Shown here: positions 50,579 to 59,879 of the stretch, piece after piece | Layout: the number at the start of each line of letters is the position of its first letter | How positions within the stretch are numbered: the stretch's first letter is position 1 | Source: Aequorivita sp. UBA3180 | GTDB lineage: Bacteria; Bacteroidota; Bacteroidia; Flavobacteriales; Flavobacteriaceae | DNA length: 64,000 nt | Reading direction: 5' to 3' | NCBI GenBank assembly: GCA_002364215.1 | Contig: DEXQ01000003.1 | Coordinates: 167,572 to 231,571, forward strand | The notes under the pieces: model-generated | The model's input: only the letters and a program-made list of their open reading frames with translations | Databases searched by the model: none | What the model was told of the DNA's origin: nothing | Made by a program: the position numbers and the translations under genes

Positions 50579-51835
50579 CTATTCCTTAATTACCAACTGT
50601 ACCGTTTCCTTGCTTTCCTGCTTCAAAAGCACATTTTTATTTTCTGCAAGTGCCTTTACTTCAGTAGGATTAAAGTGTCGAATGGTATAAAGCGTTACAT
50701 TTTCGTTCCATTTTACACTGAATTTTTCTCGAAGCTTTGCTAGCAGCTCTTCCAAATTGTTGAATTTATCGTTCACACATACCGAAAAACTAATGGCTGA
50801 GTTTTGGATCATTTCCACCTTCATTTTGTGCTTGTGAAGCCATTTAAAAACATCGCCAATATTGTCTTCCATCATAAAAGAAAAGTCCAACGAAGAAAGT
50901 GAAATGAGCACCAATCCTTTTTTCAAGATAAAACACGAAGTTTGTGGATCCAGCGTAACGCCTTTACCCACGCAGGTTCCGGGAGCGGTTGGGTTTAAAA
51001 ATGATTTCACAAAAAGTGGAATTTCCTTTCGCTGCAACGGCTGAAGCGTTTTGGGGTGAATTACCGAGGCGCCGTAAAAAGCAAGCTCAATTGCTTCTCG
51101 ATAACTAATGTGATTTAGCAACATAGTTTCCGAAAAATAACGTGGGTCAGCATTTAAAACGCCGGGCACGTCCTTCCAAATAGTTACATTTTCAGCATTC
51201 AAACAATAGGCAAAAATTGCCGCGGTGTAATCACTACCCTCCCTGCCAAGCGTCGTGGTAAAGTTATTCGAGGTTTCCGAACCCAAAAAACCTTGGGTTA
51301 GGGTAATTCCTGTTTTGCTGACTTTTTCAGAAATATTCTCCTGGGTTTTCTCCCAATCCACGTTCGCATCGCGGTAATTTGCATCAGTTTTTATGCATTG
51401 GCGCACATCGAGCCACGTATTGTGTATTCCGTGTTCGGAAAAGTATGCTGAGACTATCTTTGAAGAAATAATTTCTCCGAAGGAAACAACTTGGTCGTAA
51501 ACAAAAGCATGGTTTTTGGATTTGTTGGTTTCCAAAAAGCGCTTCAACTCTTTAAAAGTCTTGTCCAAATCAATAAAAGCAGGATGCGAGGTAGAAGAAA
51601 ACAGGCCTTTCAAAATTTCGTAATGAAAGTCATAAACAGCCCGTAAAGCATTTTTTACATCACCCGATTCCGAAAAATAATCTTTTATAACTTCTTCCAG
51701 CGCATTGGTAGTTTTCCCCATTGCAGAAACCACGATAACTAAGTTTTTTTCTCCCGTTTGGGAAATTACCGAAATCACATTTTTTACGCTATCGGCATCT
51801 TTAGTGGACGCACCACCAAACTTGAAGATTTTCAT
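50579..51835 (-). CDS. lysC: Aspartate kinase
   Basis: Phosphorylates aspartate at the head of the lysine/threonine/methionine pathway. The 418-residue protein begins MKIFKFGGASTKDADSV (a variant of the KFGGTSV motif), has FTTLGREGSDYTAAIFAY near 190 and ENVTIWKDVPGVLNADPR near 213, and a C-terminal ACT-like region from about 295. It is monofunctional, lacking homoserine dehydrogenase. It stands 12 bp after a GNAT gene on the same strand. Confidence 0.9.
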   Translation of the reverse strand: MKIFKFGGASTKDADSVKNVISVISQTGEKNLVIVVSAMGKTTNALEEVIKDYFSESGDVKNALRAVYDFHYEILKGLFSSTSHPAFIDLDKTFKELKRFLETNKSKNHAFVYDQVVSFGEIISSKIVSAYFSEHGIHNTWLDVRQCIKTDANYRDANVDWEKTQENISEKVSKTGITLTQGFLGSETSNNFTTTLGREGSDYTAAIFAYCLNAENVTIWKDVPGVLNADPRYFSETMLLNHISYREAIELAFYGASVIHPKTLQPLQRKEIPLFVKSFLNPTAPGTCVGKGVTLDPQTSCFILKKGLVLISLSSLDFSFMMEDNIGDVFKWLHKHKMKVEMIQNSAISFSVCVNDKFNNLEELLAKLREKFSVKWNENVTLYTIRHFNPTEVKALAENKNVLLKQESKETVQLVIKE

Positions 51836-51847
51836 CCAGAATTTATT

Positions 51848-52318
51848 TTATGAATTTATATAATTTTTCAGGCCCTTTTCATCCATATGTACTACGCGCC
51901 AATCTTTCACGATATTGGCGCCGCTTCGTTCATAAAAACGGATTGCGCCTTTGTTCCAGTCCAAAACATCCCAAGCAACGCGCTTTAGGCCGCGGTCATA
52001 AGCAAACTGCATCACTTGTTTGTAGAGTGCCTCACCTATTCCCTTGCCGCGCTGGGCTTCCTTTACAATTAAATCTTCCAAATGGAGCGTCCTGCCCTTC
52101 CAAGTTGAAAAGCGGAAATATATCAAGGCCGCACCAACAATTTCATCGTCAGATTCTGCAACAAAGCAAGTAAAAATTGGGTTTTCACCGAAACCTTCGC
52201 GTTCCAAATCCTGCACTGTAACTTCAACTGCATCGGGTTCCTTTTCAAAAATGGCTAACTCTTTTATGAGTTCCAAGACTTGTGGCATATCTTCTTTTAC
52301 GGCTTGTCTTACTTTCAT
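51848..52318 (-). CDS. GNAT-family N-acetyltransferase
   Basis: A 156-residue protein of the diamine/spermidine acetyltransferase type. LHLEDLIVKEAQRGKGIGEALYKQVMQFAYDRGLKRVAWDVLDWNKGAIRFYERSGA (about 82-138) contains the acetyl-CoA-binding RGKGIG loop and the WN.A..FY.R.GA motif. Acceptor not known. Its promoter region is shared with fbp and contains an 11-bp inverted repeat. Confidence 0.88.
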   Translation of the reverse strand: MKVRQAVKEDMPQVLELIKELAIFEKEPDAVEVTVQDLEREGFGENPIFTCFVAESDDEIVGAALIYFRFSTWKGRTLHLEDLIVKEAQRGKGIGEALYKQVMQFAYDRGLKRVAWDVLDWNKGAIRFYERSGANIVKDWRVVHMDEKGLKNYINS

Positions 52319-52341
52319 AATTTTGAAAATTAATTAGCGTT

Positions 52342-52381
52342 GCAAATATCGGTTCAATTTCTTAAAAATCCCGATATTTGC
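52342..52381. promoter_or_regulatory. 11-bp perfect inverted repeat in the GNAT/fbp divergent promoter region
   Basis: GCAAATATCGG (52342-52352) and CCGATATTTGC (52371-52381) are exact reverse complements, 18 bp apart. Each arm ends in TTTGC reading toward its own gene and resembles a -7 box with one mismatch. It could be back-to-back promoters or an operator. Confidence 0.5.
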
Positions 52382-52407
52382 TTCAAATTCAGGATATCTT
52401 CAACCCC

Positions 52408-53415
52408 ATGGCAAAAATAAATCAATCGCTTGGCGAGTTTATAATTGAAAATCAAAGCGAATTCAAGTACTCTTCCGGTGAGCTTTCACGATTAATAAAT
52501 TCAATTCGTTTGGCGGCAAAAGTGGTAAACCATAAAGTAAACAAAGCCGGATTGGTAGATATTTTAGGTACGGCCGGAGATATGAATGTTCAGGGCGAAG
52601 ACCAGCAAAAACTGGATGTTTTTGCCAACGAGGTATTTATAAATACGCTTACAAACCGTGAGATTGTATGTGGAATTGCGAGCGAGGAAGAGGACGATTT
52701 TATAACTATAAAGGGCAGAAACGAAAAGAACGACAACAAATATGTGGTGTTGATGGATCCGCTGGACGGTTCTTCCAATATAGATGTGAATGTTTCGGTA
52801 GGTACTATTTTTTCTATTTTCAGAAGAATTACACCTTCGGGAACTCCTGTAACGATTGAAGATTTTCTTCAACCGGGCATAAACCAGGTAGCTGCTGGTT
52901 ACATTGTCTACGGTACTTCAACAATGATAGTTTATACTACGGGCCACGGCGTAAACGGGTTTACGTTAAATCCCGCAATTGGAACGTACTACCTTTCACA
53001 CCCGAACATGAAGTTCCCGGACAAAGGAAATATTTATTCAGTTAATGAAGGAAATTACGTCCACTTTCCCCAAGGAGTAAAAGATTACATAAAATATTGT
53101 CAAAAAGAAGAGGAAGATCGTCCTTATACGTCACGTTACATAGGTTCATTGGTTTCAGATTTCCATCGAAACATGATTAAAGGTGGTATTTATATTTATC
53201 CCAGTACTTCAAAAGATCCAAAAGGGAAACTAAGACTGTTGTACGAATGTAACCCCATGGCGATGATTGCCGAACAGGCGGGAGGAAAGGCCAGCAATGG
53301 CTTTCAAAGAATTTTGGAAATTCAACCAACCACTTTGCATCAGCGGGTGCCATTTTTCAGCGGGACTACCGAAATGGTAGAAAAGGCGGAAGAATTTATG
53401 AGAAATGCAAAATAA
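52408..53415 (+). CDS. fbp: Class I fructose-1,6-bisphosphatase
   Basis: Gluconeogenic phosphatase, fructose-1,6-bisphosphate to fructose-6-phosphate. The 335-residue protein shows IASEEEDD near 86, VLMDPLDGSSNIDVNVSVGTIFSIF near 112 (metal-binding DPLDGSSN), YVGSLVSDFHRN-like YIGSLVSDFHRN near 245, and YECNPMAMIAEQAGGKAS near 280. ATG 52408 fits the family N-terminus; the TTG at 52378 lies in the promoter region. Confidence 0.95.
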   Translation: MAKINQSLGEFIIENQSEFKYSSGELSRLINSIRLAAKVVNHKVNKAGLVDILGTAGDMNVQGEDQQKLDVFANEVFINTLTNREIVCGIASEEEDDFITIKGRNEKNDNKYVVLMDPLDGSSNIDVNVSVGTIFSIFRRITPSGTPVTIEDFLQPGINQVAAGYIVYGTSTMIVYTTGHGVNGFTLNPAIGTYYLSHPNMKFPDKGNIYSVNEGNYVHFPQGVKDYIKYCQKEEEDRPYTSRYIGSLVSDFHRNMIKGGIYIYPSTSKDPKGKLRLLYECNPMAMIAEQAGGKASNGFQRILEIQPTTLHQRVPFFSGTTEMVEKAEEFMRNAK

Positions 53416-53448
53416 AAAAACCCGAAGCTTTCACCACGGGTTTCTTGT
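53415..53448 (+). terminator. Rho-independent terminator after fbp
   Basis: AAACCCG (53418-53424) pairs with CGGGTTT (53437-53443), with an upstream A-run and downstream TTTCTTG. The A-run side could also serve the convergent TerB-like gene. Confidence 0.7.
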
Positions 53449-53463
53449 TCCTTCAAAAAAGAG

Positions 53464-53892
53464 TTAGTCTTTTCTATTTAGTAAATAACGGTAATCCTCA
53501 AGGCTTAAACCACCACTGTATATTGCAATTGATCTTTTAATTAAATCTTGGGCAAGCTCAGCAGTATAACCAAGACCGATTGCGTATTTTTCAATTAAAA
53601 AACGCTCGTGGTCGTCTATTTCATGGTCAGCAAAAATAATTTGGAACAAATCGTGCATACGTTCCAAACGTCTTTCGGAAGAATTTGGTGGATTGATAGG
53701 ATATTTTGAAGGATTTTTCAGCACCGCATCATATTCTTCTTGTTCAATATCCAATTTTCGCGCAAAACGCTTTAGCATTTTTTCTTCTTCCGCACCTATT
53801 TCCCCATCAATGGAAGCCATGTTTGCAATAGAAGCAAAATGCCCCAAATTTCGGGAATGCTCCCCGCTTTCGAATAAATCTGTAAATGACAT
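53464..53892 (-). CDS. TerB-like protein
   Basis: A 142-residue helical acidic protein. GHFASIANMASIDGEIGAEEEKMLKRFARKLDI and FQIIFADHEIDDHERFLIEKYAIGLG have the D-G/E-x-x-x-E helix-hairpin pattern of TerB tellurite-resistance-like proteins, where Asp/Glu residues bind a metal. The start at 53892 gives MSFTDLFESGEHSRN; longer starts reach upstream without family support. No other ter genes are nearby. Confidence 0.75.
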   Translation of the reverse strand: MSFTDLFESGEHSRNLGHFASIANMASIDGEIGAEEEKMLKRFARKLDIEQEEYDAVLKNPSKYPINPPNSSERRLERMHDLFQIIFADHEIDDHERFLIEKYAIGLGYTAELAQDLIKRSIAIYSGGLSLEDYRYLLNRKD

Positions 53893-54068
53893 AATTTGGT
53901 TTTTATACTGCAAATATAAAACTTGTAAACGACAATTGCGAGCAAAGCAAAGCAATCTGTTAAGGTTTTCTTCATTTAATCCTAAAAGCATTTCAACCTA
54001 AACTTTTCTTAATTCTGTGCGAAGCATAACAAGCTTTCACTATTTTTAAATTGCTATTGAAAAAAAAA

Positions 54069-55094
54069 ATGAAACAACCATTACTCGTTTTTAACGACAA
54101 AGGAATTTATTGCCAGAAAGCAGACGTTTATATAGATGCATGGCGCCCGGTGGATAAATGCATCGTTACCCACGGCCACGCAGATCATAGCCGTTGGGGC
54201 CACAAACAATACATTACACAAAATAATAATGTACCTATTATTAAGCATCGTTTGGGGGACATTTCAGTAACTGGAAAAAAATGGAACGAAACTTTTACAA
54301 TTAATGGCGTGAAATTTTCCCTGCATCCTGCCGGCCATATTATGGCTTCATCACAGGTTCGAGTGGAATATAAAGGCGAAGTCTGGGTTTTCACAGGTGA
54401 CTTCAAAACCGAAGATGACGGCTTAGCAGAAATTTACGAACCTGTAAAATGCCACACATTTATAACGGAATGCACTTTTGGTTTGCCCGCTTTTAAATGG
54501 GAGCCGCAAGCGGAAGTTTTTAAGGATATAAACGAATGGTGGGCAACCAACAAGAGTGAAGGCAGAACCTCAATTCTTTTCGGTTACAGCTTGGGAAAAG
54601 CCCAACGGTTGCTGAAACATTTGGACACTTCCATCGGAAAAATCTACACCCACGGCGCGGTTGAAAATATGACTGAAGTAGTTCGGGCAAACTATAAACT
54701 CCCCGAAACTAAGTTAATAACGCGCGATACTTCAAAAGAAGAAATAAAAGGAAACATAATAGTTGCACCACCCAGCGCCCATGGCAGCACGTGGATTAGA
54801 AGGTTTGTGCCTTATGTAACAGCTTCCGCAAGCGGTTGGATGACTTTTCGCGGTGCAAGAAGAAGAAGAGCTATTGACCGCGGATTTGTATTAAGCGATC
54901 ACGCTGATTGGGACGGTTTGCTTTCGGCAATCGAAGCTACGGGTTGCGAAAAAATAATCGCCACCCATGGATATACAGATATTTTTGCGCGCTATTTAAG
55001 GGAAGAATTAGGCTACGACGCCCGAACCGAAAAAACCCAATACGAAGAAGAAGGAAGCGAAACGATGAAAAAGGAAGAGGAGCAAAATGTATGA
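54069..55094 (+). CDS. Ligase-associated DNA damage response exonuclease (metallo-beta-lactamase fold)
   Basis: A 341-residue protein of the MBL/beta-CASP nuclease type. THGHADHSRWG near residue 36 is the HxHxDH metal motif, HPAGHIMASSQVRVE near 88 and VFTGDFKTEDDGL near 108 carry other metal ligands, and LSDHADWDGLLSAI near 278 and ATHGYTDIF near 300 the beta-CASP part. It is encoded with an ATP-dependent ligase and helicase; the family is named for that association. Its TGA overlaps the ligase ATG. Confidence 0.88.
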   Translation: MKQPLLVFNDKGIYCQKADVYIDAWRPVDKCIVTHGHADHSRWGHKQYITQNNNVPIIKHRLGDISVTGKKWNETFTINGVKFSLHPAGHIMASSQVRVEYKGEVWVFTGDFKTEDDGLAEIYEPVKCHTFITECTFGLPAFKWEPQAEVFKDINEWWATNKSEGRTSILFGYSLGKAQRLLKHLDTSIGKIYTHGAVENMTEVVRANYKLPETKLITRDTSKEEIKGNIIVAPPSAHGSTWIRRFVPYVTASASGWMTFRGARRRRAIDRGFVLSDHADWDGLLSAIEATGCEKIIATHGYTDIFARYLREELGYDARTEKTQYEEEGSETMKKEEEQNV

Positions 55095-56683
55095 AAGATT
55101 TTGCCCAACTCATAAAAAAACTCGATAGCACGAACAAAACCAATGAAAAGGTAGCGGCGCTCACGGCCTATTTTCAAAATGCAAATGATGAAGATAAACT
55201 TTGGACCATAGCTATACTTTCGCACCGACGTCCAAATCGCCCCGTGAACACAACACTTTTACGACTTTGGGCTACGGAAATCAGTGGAATTCCGCTTTGG
55301 CTATTTGAGGAAAGCTATCATATTGTAGGCGATTTGGCGGAAACGATTGCACTAATTTTACCAACTTCGGAAGAATATTCCGAGAAATCACTTTCAGAAT
55401 TTGTTTCAGAAATCATTGAACTCCGAACGCTTCCCGAAGAAGAAAAAAAGAAATATCTGCACGACAATTGGTTGGCGCTTAATTATTTTGAACGTTTCGT
55501 TTTCAATAAAATTCTTACCGGAAGTTTTAGAATTGGCGTTAGCCAAAAGTTGATGACGCGCGCGCTTTCAAAAGCCACCGGAATTGATGAAGATATTTTA
55601 GCCTATAAGTTAATGGGCGATTGGACACCCGAAAAAACAACCTATAAAAAACTAATTCTCGAACAAAATGAAGAAGATTATCTCAGCAAACCGTATCCGT
55701 TTTACTTGGCGTATGCGGTGGAGGATGATTTTCAGGAGGATTTGGGGCCCATTTCAGATTGGAGCTTCGAGCATAAATGGGATGGCATTCGTAGCCAAGT
55801 AATAATCCGGAATGATGAGGTTTTTGTGTGGTCAAGGGGTGAGGAATTGGTAACCGATAAATATCCCGAGTTTCAAAATTTCCTAAAAGTAATTCCCAAT
55901 GGAACTGTGATTGACGGTGAAATCCTTCCTTTTTCAGATGGAGAAATTCAAAACTTCAATACACTTCAAACCCGCATTGGAAGAAAAAATATTTCCAAAG
56001 CACTGCTAAAAAAAACCCCAGTAATTCTGAATGCGTACGATTTGTTGGAATGGCGGGGCGAAGATATTCGACAAAAACCTTTTTCGGAGCGGAGAAAAAT
56101 TTTAGATGGATTGATTCAAAAGATAAATTCCGAAGAAATTGGAATTTATTTAAGCGAAACAATGCAGTTTGAAACCTGGGAAGAAGCTGCTGCCGAGCGC
56201 GATCTTTCCCGGGAAAAAAGAAGCGAAGGTTTGATGTTGAAACGAAAGAATTCACCATACTTAGTTGGAAGAAAAAAAGGTGATTGGTGGAAATGGAAAA
56301 TCGATCCGTTTACAATTGATGCGGTTTTAACCTATGCCATGCGTGGCCACGGAAGACGTGCAAATCTGTACACAGATTATACATTCGCACTGTGGAATGA
56401 CGGCGAATTGGTAACATTCGCAAAAGCTTACTCCGGATTAACGGATGCGGAATTTAGACAAGTAGATAATTGGATAAAACGAAATACCTTAGAGCGTTTT
56501 GGTCCCGTGCGGAGCGTAACTCCGCATCACGTTTTTGAAATTGCTTTTGAAGGAATTGCAGAAAGCAGTCGTCATAAAAGTGGGATTGCCACGCGATTTC
56601 CGCGGATTCTTCGTTGGCGAAAAGATAAACCAATTTCCGAAGCCAATACTCTGGATGATCTTAAAGCACTAATCCCAAAATGA
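55091..56683 (+). CDS. ATP-dependent DNA ligase (ligase-associated damage response)
   Basis: Seals nicks with ATP. The 530-residue protein has an N-terminal DNA-binding domain (RPVNTTLLRLWATEISGIPLWLFEESYHIVGDLAET), the catalytic K229-W-D-G of motif I, DGEILPF (motif III), EGLMLKRKNSPY and WWKWKIDPFTIDAVL (motifs IV-V), and an OB domain ending with RFPRILRWRKDK. ATGA junctions with the exonuclease gene (55091-55094) and the helicase gene (56680-56683) indicate one transcript. Confidence 0.92.
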   Translation: MKDFAQLIKKLDSTNKTNEKVAALTAYFQNANDEDKLWTIAILSHRRPNRPVNTTLLRLWATEISGIPLWLFEESYHIVGDLAETIALILPTSEEYSEKSLSEFVSEIIELRTLPEEEKKKYLHDNWLALNYFERFVFNKILTGSFRIGVSQKLMTRALSKATGIDEDILAYKLMGDWTPEKTTYKKLILEQNEEDYLSKPYPFYLAYAVEDDFQEDLGPISDWSFEHKWDGIRSQVIIRNDEVFVWSRGEELVTDKYPEFQNFLKVIPNGTVIDGEILPFSDGEIQNFNTLQTRIGRKNISKALLKKTPVILNAYDLLEWRGEDIRQKPFSERRKILDGLIQKINSEEIGIYLSETMQFETWEEAAAERDLSREKRSEGLMLKRKNSPYLVGRKKGDWWKWKIDPFTIDAVLTYAMRGHGRRANLYTDYTFALWNDGELVTFAKAYSGLTDAEFRQVDNWIKRNTLERFGPVRSVTPHHVFEIAFEGIAESSRHKSGIATRFPRILRWRKDKPISEANTLDDLKALIPK

Positions 56684-59139
56684 AACAAGCCGAACTCATT
56701 TCCATAGCCGAGGATTGGTTTCAATCAAAAAATTGGAAGTCATTTACGTTCCAAAGAAAAACCTGGAAAGCATTTCTCGATGGTAAGCACGGCCTTTTAA
56801 ACGCTCCAACGGGTAGTGGGAAAACCTATGCGCTTTGGGTACCGATTGTACTTCAATATTTAAAGGAAAACCCCGATTATAAAACGAAACACAAAAAAGG
56901 ATTAAAGGCAATTTGGATTACACCTTTGCGAGCACTTTCCGTAGAAATTCAGCAAGCGGCGCAGCGTTTTGCGGATGATTTGGGAATAGGATTGACGGTG
57001 GGAATCCGCACGGGCGATACGTCCCAAAGCGAACGGGCAAAACAAAAACGCCAAATGCCCGATTTGTTGATTACCACACCTGAAAGTTTAATGCTTTTAC
57101 TCGCTTCAAAAGGGTATGATAAAACCTTTAAAACCCTAACTGCAATTGTAGTTGACGAATGGCACGAACTTTTGGGAAGCAAGCGTGGTGTGCAAATGGA
57201 ACTCGCACTTTCACGCTTAAAAACTGTTTCGCCAAAACTTCGAATTTGGGGAATCTCTGCCACAATTGGGAATCTCGAGGAAGCGCAAGATGTACTGTTG
57301 GGGATGGATTCTGAATTCCGAAAAAATGCTGTTTTAATCAAAGCAAAGGAGAAAAAGAGAATTGAAGTCCGCTCAATCATTCCAAAAAAAATGGAAACCT
57401 TTCCGTGGCGCGGACATTTAGGTTTGCATCTTTTGGAAGAAATCATTCCAATAATAAACAACAGTAAAACCACGCTTATTTTCACCAATACACGCGGACA
57501 GTGCGAAATTTGGTTTCAAAAAATCCTTGAAAAACATCCTGAATTTGCAGGTGAAATTGCGATGCACCACGGCAGCATTGGGAAAGAAACAAGGCTTTGG
57601 GTGGAGCAGGCTATCCGCAACGAATCGTTGACCGCGGTTGTTGCGACTTCAAGTTTGGATTTGGGAGTGGATTTTGCACCTGTGGAAACCATAATTCAAA
57701 TCGGCGGACCGAAGGGAATTGCAAAATTTCTGCAACGGGCAGGGAGAAGCAATCACCGCCCGGGAGAGCCTTCGGTGATTCATTTTTTGCCTACGCATGC
57801 CTTGGAATTGGTGGAAGCTTCGGCATTAAAAAGAGCGGTAAAAGAAGATGTTGTTGAAGATAGAATCCCTTATTTGTTAAGTTTTGACGTACTTATTCAA
57901 TATTTGGTAACGCTTGCAATAAGCAATGGATTTTTTCCAAAGGAAATTTTTTCAGAAGTAAAAAACACTTTTTGTTTTCAAGGAATTACGGACGAGCAAT
58001 GGAATTGGTGCCTCAATTTTATCACTTTAGGAAGTCAAAGTTTGCAAGCGTACGATGAATATAAAAAAGTGGAAGTCACGGATGAAGGTATATTTAAAGT
58101 GGAAAGCAGGCAAATCGCGATGATGCATCGTTTGAGCATCGGCACAATAGTGAGCGATAGTATGATGCTCGTTAAGTACGTTTCTGGGGGATTTATCGGT
58201 ACGATTGAAGAATGGTTTATAAGCAAAATGAAGCCGGGCGACACTTTTGTTTTTGCAGGACAAACACTGGAATTGGTCAGACTTAGGCAGATGGTAGCAC
58301 AGGTTCGGAAATCAGGCAAACGTTCTGCGAAAGTTGTCAGTTTTATGGGTGGGCGGTTGCCGCTTTCTTCACAAATGAGTAAAATTCTTCGGGAAGAATT
58401 GCAAAGTGAAGCCGACCACAAACGGAATACACCTGAATTAAAGGCATTGAGTCAAATTTTTGACAGACAGGAACGCGAAAGTATCGTGCCCGGTGAAAAT
58501 GAATTTTTAATTGAAACCTTCAAAACCCGCGAAGGCTATCACACCCTTTTTTATCCGTTTGAAGGGCGTTTTGTGCACGAAGCGATGAGTAGTTTGCTGG
58601 CGTATAGAATTAGTTTGTTGTCGCCGATTACCTTTTCACTGGCGTATAACGATTATGGTTTTGAACTATTGAGCGACCAATTTTTGAATATTCAAAATGT
58701 GATTGACAACAATCTTTTTTCTTCGGAATTTCTTTTTGACGATCTTCAAAAAAGCTTGAATGCTACGGAATTGGCACGCAGAAAATTTCGAGATATAGCG
58801 GTTATCAGCGGGATGGTTTTTCAGGGATATCCAAACAAAGTGATTAAAACGAAGCATTTGCAAAGCAACAGTCAATTGCTTTTTGATGTTTTTAGAGATT
58901 ATGAGCCGGACAATCTTTTGTACCTTCAGGCCTATCGGGAAACTTTTGAACATCAACTGGAAGAAGGCAGATTGCGATTGGCTTTGGAACGTATCAATTC
59001 ACAAAAAATAATTTGGAAACAGTGCGAAAAAGCAACGCCTTTCAGCTTTCCGATTATTACAGATAGACTTCGCGAAAAACTTTCTTCAGAAAAACTGGCG
59101 GATCGGATTAAGAAAATGACACTTCAATTAATGAAATGA
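56680..59139 (+). CDS. Ligase-associated DEXH-box helicase (Lhr-like)
   Basis: A 819-residue superfamily 2 helicase. LLNAPTGSGKTYALW (residues 39-53; Walker A GSGKT 45-49), VVDEWHELLGSKRG (motif II, DEWH), WGISATIGNLEEA (motif III), VVATSSLDLGVDFAPV and FLQRAGRSNHRPGE (motifs V-VI). The Lhr-core winged-helix and C-terminal parts follow. It is thought to act with the nuclease and ligase in repair. Its ATG overlaps the ligase stop. Confidence 0.92.
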   Translation: MKQAELISIAEDWFQSKNWKSFTFQRKTWKAFLDGKHGLLNAPTGSGKTYALWVPIVLQYLKENPDYKTKHKKGLKAIWITPLRALSVEIQQAAQRFADDLGIGLTVGIRTGDTSQSERAKQKRQMPDLLITTPESLMLLLASKGYDKTFKTLTAIVVDEWHELLGSKRGVQMELALSRLKTVSPKLRIWGISATIGNLEEAQDVLLGMDSEFRKNAVLIKAKEKKRIEVRSIIPKKMETFPWRGHLGLHLLEEIIPIINNSKTTLIFTNTRGQCEIWFQKILEKHPEFAGEIAMHHGSIGKETRLWVEQAIRNESLTAVVATSSLDLGVDFAPVETIIQIGGPKGIAKFLQRAGRSNHRPGEPSVIHFLPTHALELVEASALKRAVKEDVVEDRIPYLLSFDVLIQYLVTLAISNGFFPKEIFSEVKNTFCFQGITDEQWNWCLNFITLGSQSLQAYDEYKKVEVTDEGIFKVESRQIAMMHRLSIGTIVSDSMMLVKYVSGGFIGTIEEWFISKMKPGDTFVFAGQTLELVRLRQMVAQVRKSGKRSAKVVSFMGGRLPLSSQMSKILREELQSEADHKRNTPELKALSQIFDRQERESIVPGENEFLIETFKTREGYHTLFYPFEGRFVHEAMSSLLAYRISLLSPITFSLAYNDYGFELLSDQFLNIQNVIDNNLFSSEFLFDDLQKSLNATELARRKFRDIAVISGMVFQGYPNKVIKTKHLQSNSQLLFDVFRDYEPDNLLYLQAYRETFEHQLEEGRLRLALERINSQKIIWKQCEKATPFSFPIITDRLREKLSSEKLADRIKKMTLQLMK

Positions 59140-59167
59140 TGGATATATTTACCAAAAAGTAAACTTT

Positions 59168-59791
59168 ATGAAATTTAGTTGGATAATAATCTTACTGTTT
59201 TTTTGCACAACCTCATTTGGACAAAGCGATGAAGAAGCTACACGAGCATTAAAAAAACTAATTTTTCTGCATCAATTGGATTCTTTAAAAAAAGCTCATC
59301 CTAATTGGGAAATTACTCAAAATACGTATTCTCCCGATGATTCAAAAACTTTGAATTATGATACAAATGGATTGAGGGAAATTAAAAATGCATCACAAAC
59401 TATTATGGAAAAGCTGCTTCAAAAAGATTCAATTTTAGAATTTAGGGTAAGCTATATATACTTGAACGGAAGTAAAATGCCAAAGAATAAAATTGATTCT
59501 TTGAGAGATGAAATCAAAAATAAATATACGGCCAACGTTCCCTTTTCGGAATTGGCAAAAGAATATTCTGACGATCCATCTGCAAAAAATGGAGGCGATT
59601 TAGGCTGGTTTCCTTCAGGCAGAATGGTTGCTTCTTTTGAGTCTGCAATTAAAGCACACAAAAAAGACGATTTATTTTTTGCGGAATACGTTGAAGGTTC
59701 AAGAGAATGGTATTTTGTTATATTAAAAACGTATGAAGATCGAAAATCTGAAATAATAACTGTGGGACAAATACGAAACAAAAAAAATTAA
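59168..59791 (+). CDS. Secreted parvulin-type peptidyl-prolyl isomerase
   Basis: A 207-residue protein with a signal peptide (FSWIIILLFFCTTSFG) and a C-terminal parvulin domain: VPFSELAKEYSDDPSAKNGGDLGWFPSGRMVASFESAI, the diagnostic PpiC/SurA motif. It would act on folding of exported proteins in the periplasm. The middle region is charged and has no known domain. It lies between the helicase and PdeM genes of the DNA repair set without obvious functional link. Confidence 0.85.
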   Translation: MKFSWIIILLFFCTTSFGQSDEEATRALKKLIFLHQLDSLKKAHPNWEITQNTYSPDDSKTLNYDTNGLREIKNASQTIMEKLLQKDSILEFRVSYIYLNGSKMPKNKIDSLRDEIKNKYTANVPFSELAKEYSDDPSAKNGGDLGWFPSGRMVASFESAIKAHKKDDLFFAEYVEGSREWYFVILKTYEDRKSEIITVGQIRNKKN

Positions 59792-59879
59792 ATTTTTTAA
59801 ATAGTTTCCTGATTACCAATATATAGAATAATTTTTTTCTTTCGAAAAATGTATTGAACAATTGTCAAAATTCAAATAG

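Noticed and set aside
54908..55090. Long N-terminal extension of the DNA ligase frame
   Set aside because: It overlaps the conserved end of the exonuclease gene; ATG 55091 forms the ATGA junction and starts the family sequence.
56949..57488. 179-codon minus-strand frame inside the helicase gene
   Set aside because: Fully antisense to conserved helicase motifs; composition reflects the opposite strand.
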